A DNA stretch of 42,247 nucleotides, from NCBI RefSeq assembly GCF_001423615.1, contig NZ_LMOU01000001.1, positions 2,147,703 to 2,189,949 on the forward strand, written 5' to 3'. The position numbers and the translations under genes were made by a program. Positions 1 through 8,503 of this stretch are shown here, in pieces. The notes beneath the pieces are model-generated. The model had not been told where the DNA came from, did not search any database, and worked only from the letters and a program-made list of their open reading frames with translations. Source of the stretch: Microbacterium sp. Leaf159 (lineage in GTDB: Bacteria > Actinomycetota > Actinomycetes > Actinomycetales > Microbacteriaceae). Every line of letters begins with the position of its first letter. Position 1 is the first letter of the stretch.

Positions 1-34
1 ACCCCGCCCGCCGAGAGAGACTGAGGGTGCCGCG

Positions 35-973
35 TCAGAGCACCGAGCTCTGCTCCAGCTCATGCAGACGAGGCGGGGCCGCACCGGTTCGGGACACCGC
101 GACGGCCGCACTGGCGAGCGCAGCGTCGGCGGCTCCTTCGAGCGCACTCAGGACATCGGCGTCAGGAGCGAAGACGTCGGCGGTCAGCTCGGGGATCAAC
201 CCCGCGGAGACGATCCCATAGACGAGACCGGACATGAACGCGTCACCGGCACCGATCGTGTCGACCACCGTCACGGGCGACGCACGCCTCGTCACCGGTT
301 CTCCCGCACCGGCGATCGCGGTGACGCAGCCCTCGCCACCCCTCGTGACGACGGCCATCCTGGCCCCCAGAGCGAGCACGTGCGCGAGCACATCATCGCC
401 GCGGCGACCGGGGTAGAGCCAGCCGGCATCCTCATCGCTGAGCTTCACGACGTGGGATGCGGCCATGATCGCCTCGACGCGTGCCACGGCTGCGGTTCGC
501 GGTCCGAGAAGCGCAGGCCGGATGTTCGGGTCGTACGTGCGCAGAGCGCGACTCGAGACCGTGCGGAGCATCGCATGGACGGCGTTCGCCCCGGGTTCGA
601 GCGACGCACCGATCGAGCCGACGTGGATGAGGTCTGCCTCCGCTGCCTCGGCGATCGCGGCCGACTCGGAGAGGGTCCATTCGATGTCGAAGTCGTAGAC
701 GGCCGCGCCGTCGGCGCCGATCGCGGCGGTGGCCCGGGAGGTGCGTTCGCCGACCCTGAGGCTCGCCGCGGTCAGAGCGACCCCCTCACGGACGAGGTGC
801 TCTTCGAGCATCCGTCCGCACGCGTCATCGCCGATCCGGGTGAGAAGCGTCGTCGATAGCCCGAGCCTGGCGAGGCCGACCGCGACATTCATGGGTGAGC
901 CGCCCGGATGCGGCACGCCGTCGACGACATCGACGAGGGCCTCACCGACGACGAGGCAGCGGGGAGTCAGCAT
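35..973 (-). CDS. PfkB-family fructokinase
   Basis: A 312-residue ribokinase/PfkB-family sugar kinase. The N-terminal glycine segment (HPGGSPMNVA, residues 22-31), the YDPNIRP stretch (147-153) and the C-terminal GAGDAF motif (241-246, catalytic base D244) are all present and the length is normal for the family. It probably phosphorylates cytoplasmic fructose with ATP. The gene is last in the minus-strand fructan operon and its ATG overlaps the end of the GH32 gene by 7 bp, which points to translational coupling: the hydrolase releases fructose and this kinase traps it. Seen: motifs and overlap. Inferred: fructose specificity, from context. Another ketose is possible. Confidence 0.9.
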   Translation of the reverse strand: MLTPRCLVVGEALVDVVDGVPHPGGSPMNVAVGLARLGLSTTLLTRIGDDACGRMLEEHLVREGVALTAASLRVGERTSRATAAIGADGAAVYDFDIEWTLSESAAIAEAAEADLIHVGSIGASLEPGANAVHAMLRTVSSRALRTYDPNIRPALLGPRTAAVARVEAIMAASHVVKLSDEDAGWLYPGRRGDDVLAHVLALGARMAVVTRGGEGCVTAIAGAGEPVTRRASPVTVVDTIGAGDAFMSGLVYGIVSAGLIPELTADVFAPDADVLSALEGAADAALASAAVAVSRTGAAPPRLHELEQSSVL

Positions 974-2478
974 CTCCTCTCCGCGATATCCGCTCGCGCC
1001 CCGTGCAGAGATCCTCCGACGGCTGCCACGGTGTAGGTGCGCGGCGAGGCGACGGGGATCAGCGCGGTGAGCACCCTCTCGCCGTTCTGTGCGAACAGCT
1101 CGACCGACGACACCCGCTCATTCAGATCGTCGATCCAGATGTCCCATCCGATCTCGCCCGGCCGGTCGAGACTCATCGAGGGCGACCCATGAAAACCTGA
1201 CGGCATTCCCGCGCCGCGACGCTCGAGCTCGATGCGTCCGCTCGCACGGTCCTGACGGATCACGACCCCGCCGTCATCCGATGCCGAGTCGATGTGGAGT
1301 TCGACGCTCTGGGCATCGCCGAACGTCGCCGTGAAGCCGAGACGCGCGGCACCGGCGATTCCTTCGGCGAGCGCGACGCCACCGGTCACACTGCCGAGGT
1401 CGATGCTCTCACCGAGCTCGAGTCCGACCGCCGACTGCTGCCGCAGTCGCTCGACCCCCTCCGCATCGCGAGTGAGCGAGAGCCGGCGAGGAAGAGTCAT
1501 CGCGCTGCGGTGCTCATCGGAGTCCTCGCCCGGGATACGACCGGCATACTTCCAGTTGTCCATCCAGGCGATGAGCGTCCGCTCGTTGCGCGAGAGGCCG
1601 TCGAACGTGACCCCGGCATAGCAGTCGGGTCCGAAGTCGATCCAGCCGTAGCGTTCCAGCTCGTCGCGCGACTGAGTCCCGTCTCTCAGCAGTGCACGCG
1701 TCGGAGTGGGGTGGGGAACGGAGGCGCGGAACGTCGTGCCGTCGAAGTCGCCCACGACGTAGTGCGTCCCTGAACCACCCGCGATGCCTCCGGGGTTGAG
1801 GCTGATCAACAGCACCCAGCGCACGTCGTTCTCGTCGCCGTCGACCGCGAGCGGGAACATGTCGGGGCACTCCCAGACGCCGCCGACCGGGCCGGCCGGG
1901 CCGTAGGACGACAGGTAGGTCCAGGTCTTGAGATCGTCGGAGCGGTGGAACAGCACCTGGCGGTCCTCTGCCTCGACCGCGACCATGACCCAATAGCCGT
2001 CTCCTCCGTCGTCATAGCGGAACACCTTCGGGTCACGGAAGTCGCTCGTGCCGCGGTCGAGCACGGGATTGCCGTCGTACTTCGTCCAGACGTACCCGCC
2101 GTCCGTGCTGAACGCGAGAGCCTGCGCCTGATGCCCGGGCGCAGCGGCGGTATAAAGCGCGACGAGCGCCGGATGCTCATCGATGCCGAATCCCGAGGTG
2201 TTGCCGTGGTCGACGACGACGGAACCCGAATAGATCTGCGCATCGTCATCCCAGAGGATCGCCGGGGCATGCTCGGTCCACCGCATCAGGTCAGAGCTCG
2301 TCGCATGGCCCCAGCTGAGGTTGGCGTGCTCGACGCCCTCCGGGTTGTACTGGAAGTACAGGTGGTACAGACCGTCGTGGAAGACGAGACCGTTCGGATC
2401 GTTCATCCAGTTCTTGCGCGGAGCGAAGTGCGTTCGCGGGCTCGTGGTGCGGACCGGGGGAAGGTCAGTGGGGGTCAC
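967..2478 (-). CDS. Glycoside hydrolase family 32 (cytoplasmic beta-fructosidase)
   Basis: A 503-residue GH32 enzyme that hydrolyses beta-fructofuranosyl bonds in sucrose or fructo-oligosaccharides. The three family signatures are intact: WMNDPNG with nucleophile D27, FRDPKVF with transition-state residue D149, and WECPDMF with acid/base E203. The five-bladed propeller is followed by a C-terminal beta-sandwich (about residue 350 onward). There is no signal peptide, so the enzyme acts inside the cell on substrate brought in by the upstream ABC importer; this argues against a secreted levanase or inulinase. The start is GTG at 2478 with only a weak ribosome site. It lies 36 bp after the permease gene and overlaps the fructokinase gene. 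Confidence 0.93.
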   Translation of the reverse strand: MTPTDLPPVRTTSPRTHFAPRKNWMNDPNGLVFHDGLYHLYFQYNPEGVEHANLSWGHATSSDLMRWTEHAPAILWDDDAQIYSGSVVVDHGNTSGFGIDEHPALVALYTAAAPGHQAQALAFSTDGGYVWTKYDGNPVLDRGTSDFRDPKVFRYDDGGDGYWVMVAVEAEDRQVLFHRSDDLKTWTYLSSYGPAGPVGGVWECPDMFPLAVDGDENDVRWVLLISLNPGGIAGGSGTHYVVGDFDGTTFRASVPHPTPTRALLRDGTQSRDELERYGWIDFGPDCYAGVTFDGLSRNERTLIAWMDNWKYAGRIPGEDSDEHRSAMTLPRRLSLTRDAEGVERLRQQSAVGLELGESIDLGSVTGGVALAEGIAGAARLGFTATFGDAQSVELHIDSASDDGGVVIRQDRASGRIELERRGAGMPSGFHGSPSMSLDRPGEIGWDIWIDDLNERVSSVELFAQNGERVLTALIPVASPRTYTVAAVGGSLHGARADIAERRC

Positions 2479-2514
2479 CGGGGTAGTCGTCTTTCTCTGT
2501 GATGGGGGCGTGCG

Positions 2515-3348
2515 TCACTTGCCGACGCCCGCTGTGAGTCCTTCGCGCAGCGGCTTCTGCCCGAAGAAGAACACCAGGAGCGCAGGGATCATCGAGAGGA
2601 TCACGCCGGCGAGCACCGTCGAGATGCTGCCGGTGCCGAGGTTGCCCTGCAGCGTCACGAGTCCCAACGGCAGGGTGAAGTTCTGGTCGCTGATCGTCAT
2701 GATGAGCGGCCGGAAGAACTCGTTCCAGTGATAGTTGAAGGCGAGGATGCCGACGATCGCGAGTGCCGGCGTCGCCAGCGGCAGGTAGACGCCGAAGAAC
2801 GTGCGCCAGGGCCCTGCGCCGTCGAGCTGCGCGGCTTCGCCCAGCTCGGTCGGGATCCCCATGAAGTACTGCCGCATCAGGAACGTGCCGAATGCGGTGG
2901 GCAGGGCGGGAACGATGAGCGCCAGAAGCGTGTCGGCGAGCCCCATCCCCCTCACCAGCATGAACACAGGCACGATCGTGACCTGCAATGGAACCATCAT
3001 GGTCGCGAGGATCAGCGCGAACAGGATCTTCTTGCTGCGGAACTCGAACTTGGCGAAGACGTAGCCCGCCATCGCCGCAGAGAGCATCTGCCCCGCAGCG
3101 ACGAGCATCACCACGAGCGCGCTGTTCCAGGCATACAGCCAGAGCGGGATCTTGGTGAAGACGTCGGCGAACGCCCCGAAGCCGACGGTGACCTCTTGAG
3201 TGACGCTGTCGGTGGGCGAGAGCGCCGTGACGAGGGTCCAGACGACCGGCCCCAGAGTGAGGAAGGCCGCCAGCCCGAGGATGACGAATTTGCCGCCTGT
3301 GCCGAGGCTGTGGGTCCACGAGCGCTTCGTGATGATTGTCGTAGTCAT
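2515..3348 (-). CDS. ABC sugar importer permease, MalG type
   Basis: A 277-residue inner-membrane permease of the carbohydrate-uptake (CUT1) ABC family. About six hydrophobic segments are visible, beginning near residue 20. The cytoplasmic EAA loop reads GEAAQLDGAGPWRTFF (about residues 170-185), the contact for an ATPase. It starts 7 bp after the partner permease ends. No ATPase gene is present in this operon; as in many Gram-positive CUT1 systems a shared MsiK-type ATPase encoded elsewhere probably energises it. Substrate (sucrose or fructan oligosaccharide) is inferred from the neighbouring GH32 and fructokinase genes. Confidence 0.9.
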   Translation of the reverse strand: MTTTIITKRSWTHSLGTGGKFVILGLAAFLTLGPVVWTLVTALSPTDSVTQEVTVGFGAFADVFTKIPLWLYAWNSALVVMLVAAGQMLSAAMAGYVFAKFEFRSKKILFALILATMMVPLQVTIVPVFMLVRGMGLADTLLALIVPALPTAFGTFLMRQYFMGIPTELGEAAQLDGAGPWRTFFGVYLPLATPALAIVGILAFNYHWNEFFRPLIMTISDQNFTLPLGLVTLQGNLGTGSISTVLAGVILSMIPALLVFFFGQKPLREGLTAGVGK

Positions 3349-3355
3349 GATGGCC

Positions 3356-4297
3356 TCACCCGTAGAAGACGAATCGGCGGCTCAGCCGGAACTGGATGGC
3401 CGTGACGAGCATGATGAGTAGCGTCAGCACGATTCCGATGGCGGAGGCGCCGCCGAAGTCGAGCTCCCGGAAGGCGGACTCGTAGATCACCATCACGGCG
3501 GTTCTGGTCTCATCGCCGGGCCCGCCGCGGGTGAGCACCCACGGCTGATCGAAGATCTGCAGCGCGTTGATGATGGCCATGACCGACGCGACCAGCAGGG
3601 TCGGGCTCACGAGGGGGAGCGTGATCATGCGGAACTGCGTCCACCCGGCCGCGCCGTCGAGCGAGGATGCCTCGTAGACCTCGCTCGGGATCGCGGCCAG
3701 ACCTCCGATGAAGAGCAGGAACGTGAAGCCGAAGTTCTGCCACACGTAGACCAGCAGCACCACGACCTTCGCCCCGAAACCGGTCGTCAGCCACCCGACA
3801 TCGGCGATGCCGATCAGGTTGAGCGTCTGGTTCACGAGCCCGAACTCCTGGTTGAACAGGTACGCCATGATCAGCGAGACGGATGCTGCCGACAGGATCA
3901 GCGGGAAGAACAGCGACGACCGGAAGAACGTGCGCAGCCACGCCGGCATCTTCGATTGGACGAGGATGGCGAGCACCAGTGCGACCGTGAGCTGCAGAAC
4001 GACCGCCACGATCACGAAGCCGATGGTGTTCAGGAACGACACGCGGACCGTCGGGTTCATCGCGAGGTCGACGAAGTTGTCGACTCCGACGAACACCGGA
4101 TCGGAGATGATGTCCCAGCGGAAGAAGGCCAGGACGAACGATCCGACGATCGGCACGAGGTTGAACAGCCCGAGGCCGATCACGGTGGGTGCGAGGAACA
4201 CCCAGATGATGGACCGGCCCGAGCGAGCGACGGTGCCGGTCTCGCCGCGTGCTCCCGGCGGGACGGTGAGGGTTCGAGTGCTGCTCTCCGACATCAT
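3356..4297 (-). CDS. ABC sugar importer permease, MalF type
   Basis: A 313-residue permease partner of the MalG-type protein. Hydrophobic segments begin at IIWVFLAPTVIGLGLFNLVP and the EAA loop reads YEASSLDGAAGWTQFRMITL. Two adjacent ATG codons (4297 and 4294) are possible. The first overlaps the stop of the binding-protein gene as ATGA; the second has better spacing (6 nt) from GGGAGGA, so either may be used. A much longer frame upstream runs antisense-free through the binding-protein gene in another frame and is not credible. Function: forms the translocation pore for an oligosaccharide with its partner. Confidence 0.9.
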   Translation of the reverse strand: MMSESSTRTLTVPPGARGETGTVARSGRSIIWVFLAPTVIGLGLFNLVPIVGSFVLAFFRWDIISDPVFVGVDNFVDLAMNPTVRVSFLNTIGFVIVAVVLQLTVALVLAILVQSKMPAWLRTFFRSSLFFPLILSAASVSLIMAYLFNQEFGLVNQTLNLIGIADVGWLTTGFGAKVVVLLVYVWQNFGFTFLLFIGGLAAIPSEVYEASSLDGAAGWTQFRMITLPLVSPTLLVASVMAIINALQIFDQPWVLTRGGPGDETRTAVMVIYESAFRELDFGGASAIGIVLTLLIMLVTAIQFRLSRRFVFYG

Positions 4298-5676
4298 CGT
4301 CCTCCCAGCGCGATCTCGAGATCTCGCTGCATCGTCTCCAGGCCCCGGCGGACGCCGGACGGACCGTTCGTGATGGTCGACACCACGTTCTTGAGCAGCG
4401 CCGACTCGACGGCGGCCTGCTGGGGAGGCGCCGGCATAGGGCCGGTGTCCGGGAACTTGTCGAGGGTGTCGTAGAAGACCTCCCAGTGGGCGGGACCCAC
4501 CCCGGCTCCGTAGAGTTCGGCGTTGAGCGAGCGACGAGGAAGCGACGAGTCGGGTTTCGGGTGGGCGATCTTCATGCCCTCGACAGAGACGCAGTACTTG
4601 AGCCATTCCCAGGCCTCGTTCTTGCGCGGAGAGGTCTCCATGATCGCGTACCCGCCCGCGCCGAACTGATGCCGCTGCCCCGCCATCCGCGGGAAGTAGG
4701 TGACGTCATAGGCGTCATCGGCGACGCCGGCCTCTTCGAGACCGCGAACCCAGAATCCGCCCGCGGGAGTCATTCCGACCGCGCCGGTGGAGAACAGCGA
4801 GACCAGCTCGTTCCCGCCTCCCTGTGCAGGGTTCGCCGCAAGACCCTCCGAGACCATGCGTTCGAGCACCGAGAAGCTCTCGACGGCATGCTCGTTCAGG
4901 GCGTCGGCCTGCTTCCACACGTAGCCTCCACTGCGGGCCGGCTGGTCGGGATAGAAACGGTCCCAGAACCAGTCGCCTCCGCCTGCCTTCTCTTCGCGCA
5001 GGAAGCTCGTGTTGTTGACGTAGAGCCACGGCACGACACCACCCCAGAGCCGGTTGTTCCAGAAGTAGGGGAGGAACTGCTCGGGGGCGCTCTTCTTCAT
5101 CGAGCGGGCCGTGGTGAGGAACTCCTCCAGAGTCCAGTTGTCGGCAGGGTGCTCGAGCCCTGCGCGCTCCATCGCCTGGGTGCTGTAGAAGACGTTCGCC
5201 GCGTTGAAGTTGTCGGGCATCTGGAAGAGGCTGCCCTGGTACATGAACGCCTCGATGAGCGTGGGATTCACGTCGTCGAAGTACTCCTGCATCTCCGCCG
5301 CGTCCCTGCGCACGAAGTCGTCGAGCGGGTGTGCGAGGCGCGAGGCGAACAGCTGCGAGCCCTCGGTCGCGACCGTGACGACATCCGGCGGCGTGCCCGC
5401 CGCGATCATCGTGAGGATCTTCGCGAAGTACTCGCTCCAGTCCTGACCCTGGATGGCGACGATGCGCACCTCGATGCCGGGGTGCTTGCGCTGGAATCCG
5501 TCGATCAGCGCCTGGCGCGCCACCGCATCCTGCGCGGTGCCGAAGAGGGCGACCGTCAGAGTGTCGGTTCCTCGACCCGGGATGTCGGATCCGGTGAGTC
5601 GCGGCCACGAGACGACGGTGCCGACGATGCCCAGTCCGATCGCGCCGAACAGAGCCCTGCGAGTGAGATCAACCAC
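4294..5676 (-). CDS. Extracellular sugar-binding protein of CUT1 ABC importer
   Basis: About 460 residues. The start chosen is GTG at 5676, seven bases after AGGAGA; the open frame extends further upstream, but that would read through the promoter and operator. The N-terminus has a twin-arginine-like motif (TRRALFG) before a hydrophobic stretch, and no lipobox cysteine, so Tat export rather than lipoprotein anchoring is suggested. The mature part has family 1 solute-binding features (GTPPDVVTVATEGSQL and an FNAANVFYSTQAM segment). It is the first gene of the fructan operon and should capture the oligosaccharide for the two permeases. How it stays at the surface of a Gram-positive cell without a lipid anchor is unclear. 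Confidence 0.87.
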   Translation of the reverse strand: MVDLTRRALFGAIGLGIVGTVVSWPRLTGSDIPGRGTDTLTVALFGTAQDAVARQALIDGFQRKHPGIEVRIVAIQGQDWSEYFAKILTMIAAGTPPDVVTVATEGSQLFASRLAHPLDDFVRRDAAEMQEYFDDVNPTLIEAFMYQGSLFQMPDNFNAANVFYSTQAMERAGLEHPADNWTLEEFLTTARSMKKSAPEQFLPYFWNNRLWGGVVPWLYVNNTSFLREEKAGGGDWFWDRFYPDQPARSGGYVWKQADALNEHAVESFSVLERMVSEGLAANPAQGGGNELVSLFSTGAVGMTPAGGFWVRGLEEAGVADDAYDVTYFPRMAGQRHQFGAGGYAIMETSPRKNEAWEWLKYCVSVEGMKIAHPKPDSSLPRRSLNAELYGAGVGPAHWEVFYDTLDKFPDTGPMPAPPQQAAVESALLKNVVSTITNGPSGVRRGLETMQRDLEIALGGR

Positions 5677-5731
5677 GATGTTCTCTCCTGAGTGAGTGAC
5701 TCCGCAGGCGGGAAGCAGTATCCGGGCGGAG

Positions 5732-5751
5732 GTGCTGAATTGATTCAGCAC
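5732..5751. promoter_or_regulatory. LacI-type operator 1 of fructan operon
   Basis: A perfect inverted repeat: GTGCTGAAT, two central bases TG, ATTCAGCAC. It lies just downstream of the -10 box of the minus-strand promoter and should cover the transcription start, so repressor binding would block initiation. The central step is TG/CA, not the CG usual in LacI-family operators. Confidence 0.8.
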
Positions 5752-5755
5752 GCTG

Positions 5756-5784
5756 AGATTAGCATCGCGAATCGAGGGCTGCAA
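5756..5784 (-). promoter_or_regulatory. Promoter of the fructan operon
   Basis: On the minus strand a -35 box TTGCAG (5779-5784) and a -10 box TAATCT (5756-5761) are separated by exactly 17 bp. Operator 1 starts 4 bases after the -10 box and operator 2 begins 6 bases beyond the -35 box, so the promoter is bracketed by the two sites. Confidence 0.7.
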
Positions 5785-5790
5785 CCATTT

Positions 5791-5808
5791 TGCTAAATCA
5801 ATTCAACA
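5791..5808. promoter_or_regulatory. LacI-type operator 2, between fructan operon and lacI-type gene
   Basis: An imperfect inverted repeat TGCTAAAT-CA-ATTCAACA; 6 of 8 arm positions pair and the sequence matches operator 1 closely. The centre-to-centre distance to operator 1 is about 58 bp. It lies upstream of the repressor gene as well, so it probably also mediates autoregulation. Confidence 0.65.
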
Positions 5809-5871
5809 CAGGTGGTTACGGCGCATCTCATGCACTGCCTAAGCTGGAGATGTCACGACAGGAGGACGCCG

Positions 5872-6897
5872 GTGCCGAAGAACGTCGATCGCAGGCCGAC
5901 GCTCGCCGATGTCGCCGCGCTCTCGGGGATGTCGAAGACCGCCGTCAGCATGATCCTGAACGACCGGCCGGGCTCGCGCCTCTCGGCCGACGCCGCCCGC
6001 CGGGTCCGCGCCGCCGCCGAGGAACTGGGCTACCGCCCGAACCCGGCTGCGCAGAGCCTGCGGCTCGGCAAGACCAAGACCCTCGGGTTCATCTCCGACC
6101 AGATCACGGTGACCCGCTACGCGTCCGAGATGATCCGCGGCCTGCTGTCGGCGGCGAAGGAGCACGGCCACACCGTCCTCATCGCCGAGACCGAGGGCGA
6201 CGACGCGAAGATCTCGGACGAGATCGAGGCGATGATCGACCGCCGGGTCGACGGCATCCTGATTGGGCTTCTCGGCGCCCGCATGATCGAGGTGCCCGAG
6301 ACACCCGCCGACGTGCCTGTCGTGATCGTCAACGGCACGTCGACGACCGGGCACCCGTCGGTCCTCCCCGACGAGCGCACCGCCGGCCATGCGATGGCAC
6401 GCCTGCTCACCGAGGCCGGCCACCGCCACGTCGGAGTGATCGGCAACAACCCGCACGCTGTCTCCTCTCCCCTGCACTCGGTGACCATCGGTCCGCGATT
6501 CGACGGCATCCGCACCGCGTTCGCCGAAGCGGGCGTCGATCCGCTCATCATCGACGTCCCCGAGTGGAACCCCGACATCGGATACACGCGGACGCTGCAG
6601 ATGCTCGACGCGCATCCCGACCTCACGGCGATCCTGGCCGGCAACGACGGTGTGGCGTTCGGCACGTACCAGGCGATCGCCGAGCGCGGACTGCGGGTTC
6701 CCGACGACATCTCGGTCGCATCGTTCGACGATGAGGAGCTGGCGAGCTTCCAGCGACCAGGCCTGACGACTGCACGCCTCCCGTACGACGTGATGGGGCG
6801 CACCGCGGTCGAGATGCTCCTCGGCGAGCGCCCGCTCGGCGCCGTGCTGATCCCCATGCCGGTCATCGCGCGGGCCTCGATCCGCTCTGTGGGCTGA
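5872..6897 (+). CDS. LacI-family repressor of the fructan operon
   Basis: A 341-residue LacI/GalR regulator. The GTG start at 5872 follows AGGAGG (5860-5865) by 6 bases. The N-terminal helix-turn-helix reads TLADVAALSGMSKTAVSMIL, with the hinge helix around PNPAAQSLRLG, then a periplasmic-binding-protein-like effector domain ending with the DDISVASFDDEELA and PGLTTARLPYD segments typical of the family. It is transcribed divergently from the fructan operon across two matching operators, so it very likely represses that operon and itself until a sugar (fructose, sucrose or a phosphate ester) binds. The effector cannot be read from the sequence. Confidence 0.92.
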   Translation: MPKNVDRRPTLADVAALSGMSKTAVSMILNDRPGSRLSADAARRVRAAAEELGYRPNPAAQSLRLGKTKTLGFISDQITVTRYASEMIRGLLSAAKEHGHTVLIAETEGDDAKISDEIEAMIDRRVDGILIGLLGARMIEVPETPADVPVVIVNGTSTTGHPSVLPDERTAGHAMARLLTEAGHRHVGVIGNNPHAVSSPLHSVTIGPRFDGIRTAFAEAGVDPLIIDVPEWNPDIGYTRTLQMLDAHPDLTAILAGNDGVAFGTYQAIAERGLRVPDDISVASFDDEELASFQRPGLTTARLPYDVMGRTAVEMLLGERPLGAVLIPMPVIARASIRSVG

Positions 6898-6907
6898 CGC
6901 ACAGCGG

Positions 6908-6913
6908 TAACCT
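6908..6913 (+). promoter_or_regulatory. Probable -10 box for leaderless iclR-type gene
   Basis: TAACCT fits the actinobacterial TAnnnT pattern and ends 6 bases before the ATG at 6920; no ribosome site precedes that ATG, so a leaderless transcript is likely. Confidence 0.45.
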
Positions 6914-6919
6914 CGTTCC

Positions 6920-7711
6920 ATGCCACCAGCCACGCCGAGACCTCCCTCGTCGAGCAGCATGGGCCGAGGACTCGATGTGCTCTCCTCCGTGGCGACGCTC
7001 ACCCGCGACCTCCGACCGGCCACGGTCAGCGTGATCGCGGATTCCCTCGGTCGTGAGCGCTCACAGGTGTCGCGCACGCTGGCGAGCCTGGAGCGCTCGG
7101 GCCTCGTCACCAGAGCGGCGGACCGTTCATTCACCCTCGCGTGGGGATGGTACGCCGCCGCCCAGGAGCTGAGCGCACAGCGCCTGCGCACGCACGGCCT
7201 GGTGGTGCTCGAAGACCTGTCGTCGCGCCTCGGCGAAGCCGCCTTCCTCAGCGTGCTGCAGGGAGACACGACGCTCACCATGCTCGAGAGCCTTCCCGCC
7301 GACTCGCGCATGATCGGGTCGTGGATCGGACGCGCCTACCCTGCCTATTGCAGCGACGCCGGCCGTGCCACGCTGTGGGACGCCTCCGCCGATGAGATCC
7401 GCGCGGTGTTCCGCGCCACCGATTTCTCGCCTCAGGGGCCGAACACCCCCGCTTCGGTCGACGACTTCCTCTCACGGCTCGACGACGATCGGCGCCGAGG
7501 GTTCGCGATCGTCGACCAGGAGGCTGAGCCAGGTCTCTACTCGGTCGCCGCTCCCGTGTGGGACCACCGCGGCGAGGTCGTCGCCGCGGTCCAGGTGATC
7601 GGGACGCGCGACGTGATGGCGGAGCGCACGGCGACGTGCGGCGAAGCATGTGCCCGGGCTGCCGCCGAGCTCTCCCGAGAACTCGGCGCCCAGTCAGCCG
7701 TTCTCGCGTGA
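6920..7711 (+). CDS. IclR-family transcriptional regulator (first of two)
   Basis: A 263-residue regulator with an N-terminal winged helix (GRGLDVLSSVATL; recognition helix near RSQVSRTLASLERSGL) and a C-terminal GAF-like effector domain ending in YSVAAPVWDHRGEVVAAVQV. It follows the lacI-type gene by 22 bp but probably has its own leaderless promoter. Its 3' end overlaps the next IclR gene tail-to-tail by 18 bp. No signature ties it to the fructan genes; the amino-acid locus is at least as likely a target. The effector is unknown. An alternative start is ATG 6959. Confidence 0.87.
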   Translation: MPPATPRPPSSSSMGRGLDVLSSVATLTRDLRPATVSVIADSLGRERSQVSRTLASLERSGLVTRAADRSFTLAWGWYAAAQELSAQRLRTHGLVVLEDLSSRLGEAAFLSVLQGDTTLTMLESLPADSRMIGSWIGRAYPAYCSDAGRATLWDASADEIRAVFRATDFSPQGPNTPASVDDFLSRLDDDRRRGFAIVDQEAEPGLYSVAAPVWDHRGEVVAAVQVIGTRDVMAERTATCGEACARAAAELSRELGAQSAVLA

Positions 7712-8467
7712 GGGCTGATCGGCGCCGGCTGCGGCGCTGAGCTCGCCGGCGAAGTGCGTGAGCAGGGCCCGCGTGTCGCGGGTGATCCCCTGGGGGCGGT
7801 GCCTGCCACGCACAGCCAGGGAGGCGATGACCTCACCCCTGCTGCGGATGGGGAGGGCGAACTCGTCGATGCCCTCGTCGTATTCCTCCGCCGCGGCGAC
7901 GAGCGAATCTTCGCGGTCCCGTTCGAGCAGCGCCCACACATCGCGCGTCGAACGAGCGGCTGTCGGTCCACCGACCCCGACGAACTGCACGTCCTCGAGC
8001 AGCGCCTCGAGCTGCTCGAGCGTGTGATCCCAGAGCAACGCCCGGCCCGCACCGGTGCACCAGATCGGTGTGACGAGCCCCTCACGGATCGAGCGATCGA
8101 ACCCATCGGCGGACCTCTCGCAGCGCAGCAATACACCGCGCGCGCCATCGGCGATCGTGATCAGGGCGTTGACACCTCGCTGCGAGGCGAGCGCCCGCAG
8201 CGCGGCTCGCGAGGCCCGCAACCAGGGTGCGTTGAGAACGGCAGCGGTGCGGAAGAACTCCGGCCCCGCCGAGAACAGCGCGTCGTCGTCGCGACTGAGG
8301 AGCTCCCGTGCGCGCAGCTCCTGCGTGAGCCGCGACACCCGGCTGCGCTCGATCTCGGTGGCCTCCGCCAGACGGGAGGCATTGAGTCCGGGACGAGCGC
8401 GGCGCTCCTGGGAGACCGAGGCATCGAGAAGCTTGAGACCCTGCACGAGCGAGGATGAGGCTGCCAT
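7694..8467 (-). CDS. IclR-family transcriptional regulator (second of two)
   Basis: A 257-residue IclR protein started by ATG at 8467, six bases after GAAGGAG. The DNA-binding domain contains IERSRVSRLTQELRARELL, resembling the recognition helix of its convergent neighbour (ERSQVSRTLASLE), and the C-terminal effector domain ends FALPIRSRGEVIASLAV. The gene lies 36 bp after the racemase gene on the same strand, so it is probably the third gene of the permease-racemase operon and regulates that locus. The pair of related but diverged IclR genes suggests an old duplication. Confidence 0.87.
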   Translation of the reverse strand: MAASSSLVQGLKLLDASVSQERRARPGLNASRLAEATEIERSRVSRLTQELRARELLSRDDDALFSAGPEFFRTAAVLNAPWLRASRAALRALASQRGVNALITIADGARGVLLRCERSADGFDRSIREGLVTPIWCTGAGRALLWDHTLEQLEALLEDVQFVGVGGPTAARSTRDVWALLERDREDSLVAAAEEYDEGIDEFALPIRSRGEVIASLAVRGRHRPQGITRDTRALLTHFAGELSAAAGADQPSRENG

Positions 8468-8503
8468 CGTTGCTCCTTCGTGCGGGTCGAGATCACGGCA
8501 ATC

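Noticed and set aside
967..2478. Secreted levanase/inulinase interpretation of the GH32 enzyme
   Set aside because: No signal peptide or cell-wall module; operon with ABC importer and kinase indicates cytoplasmic action.
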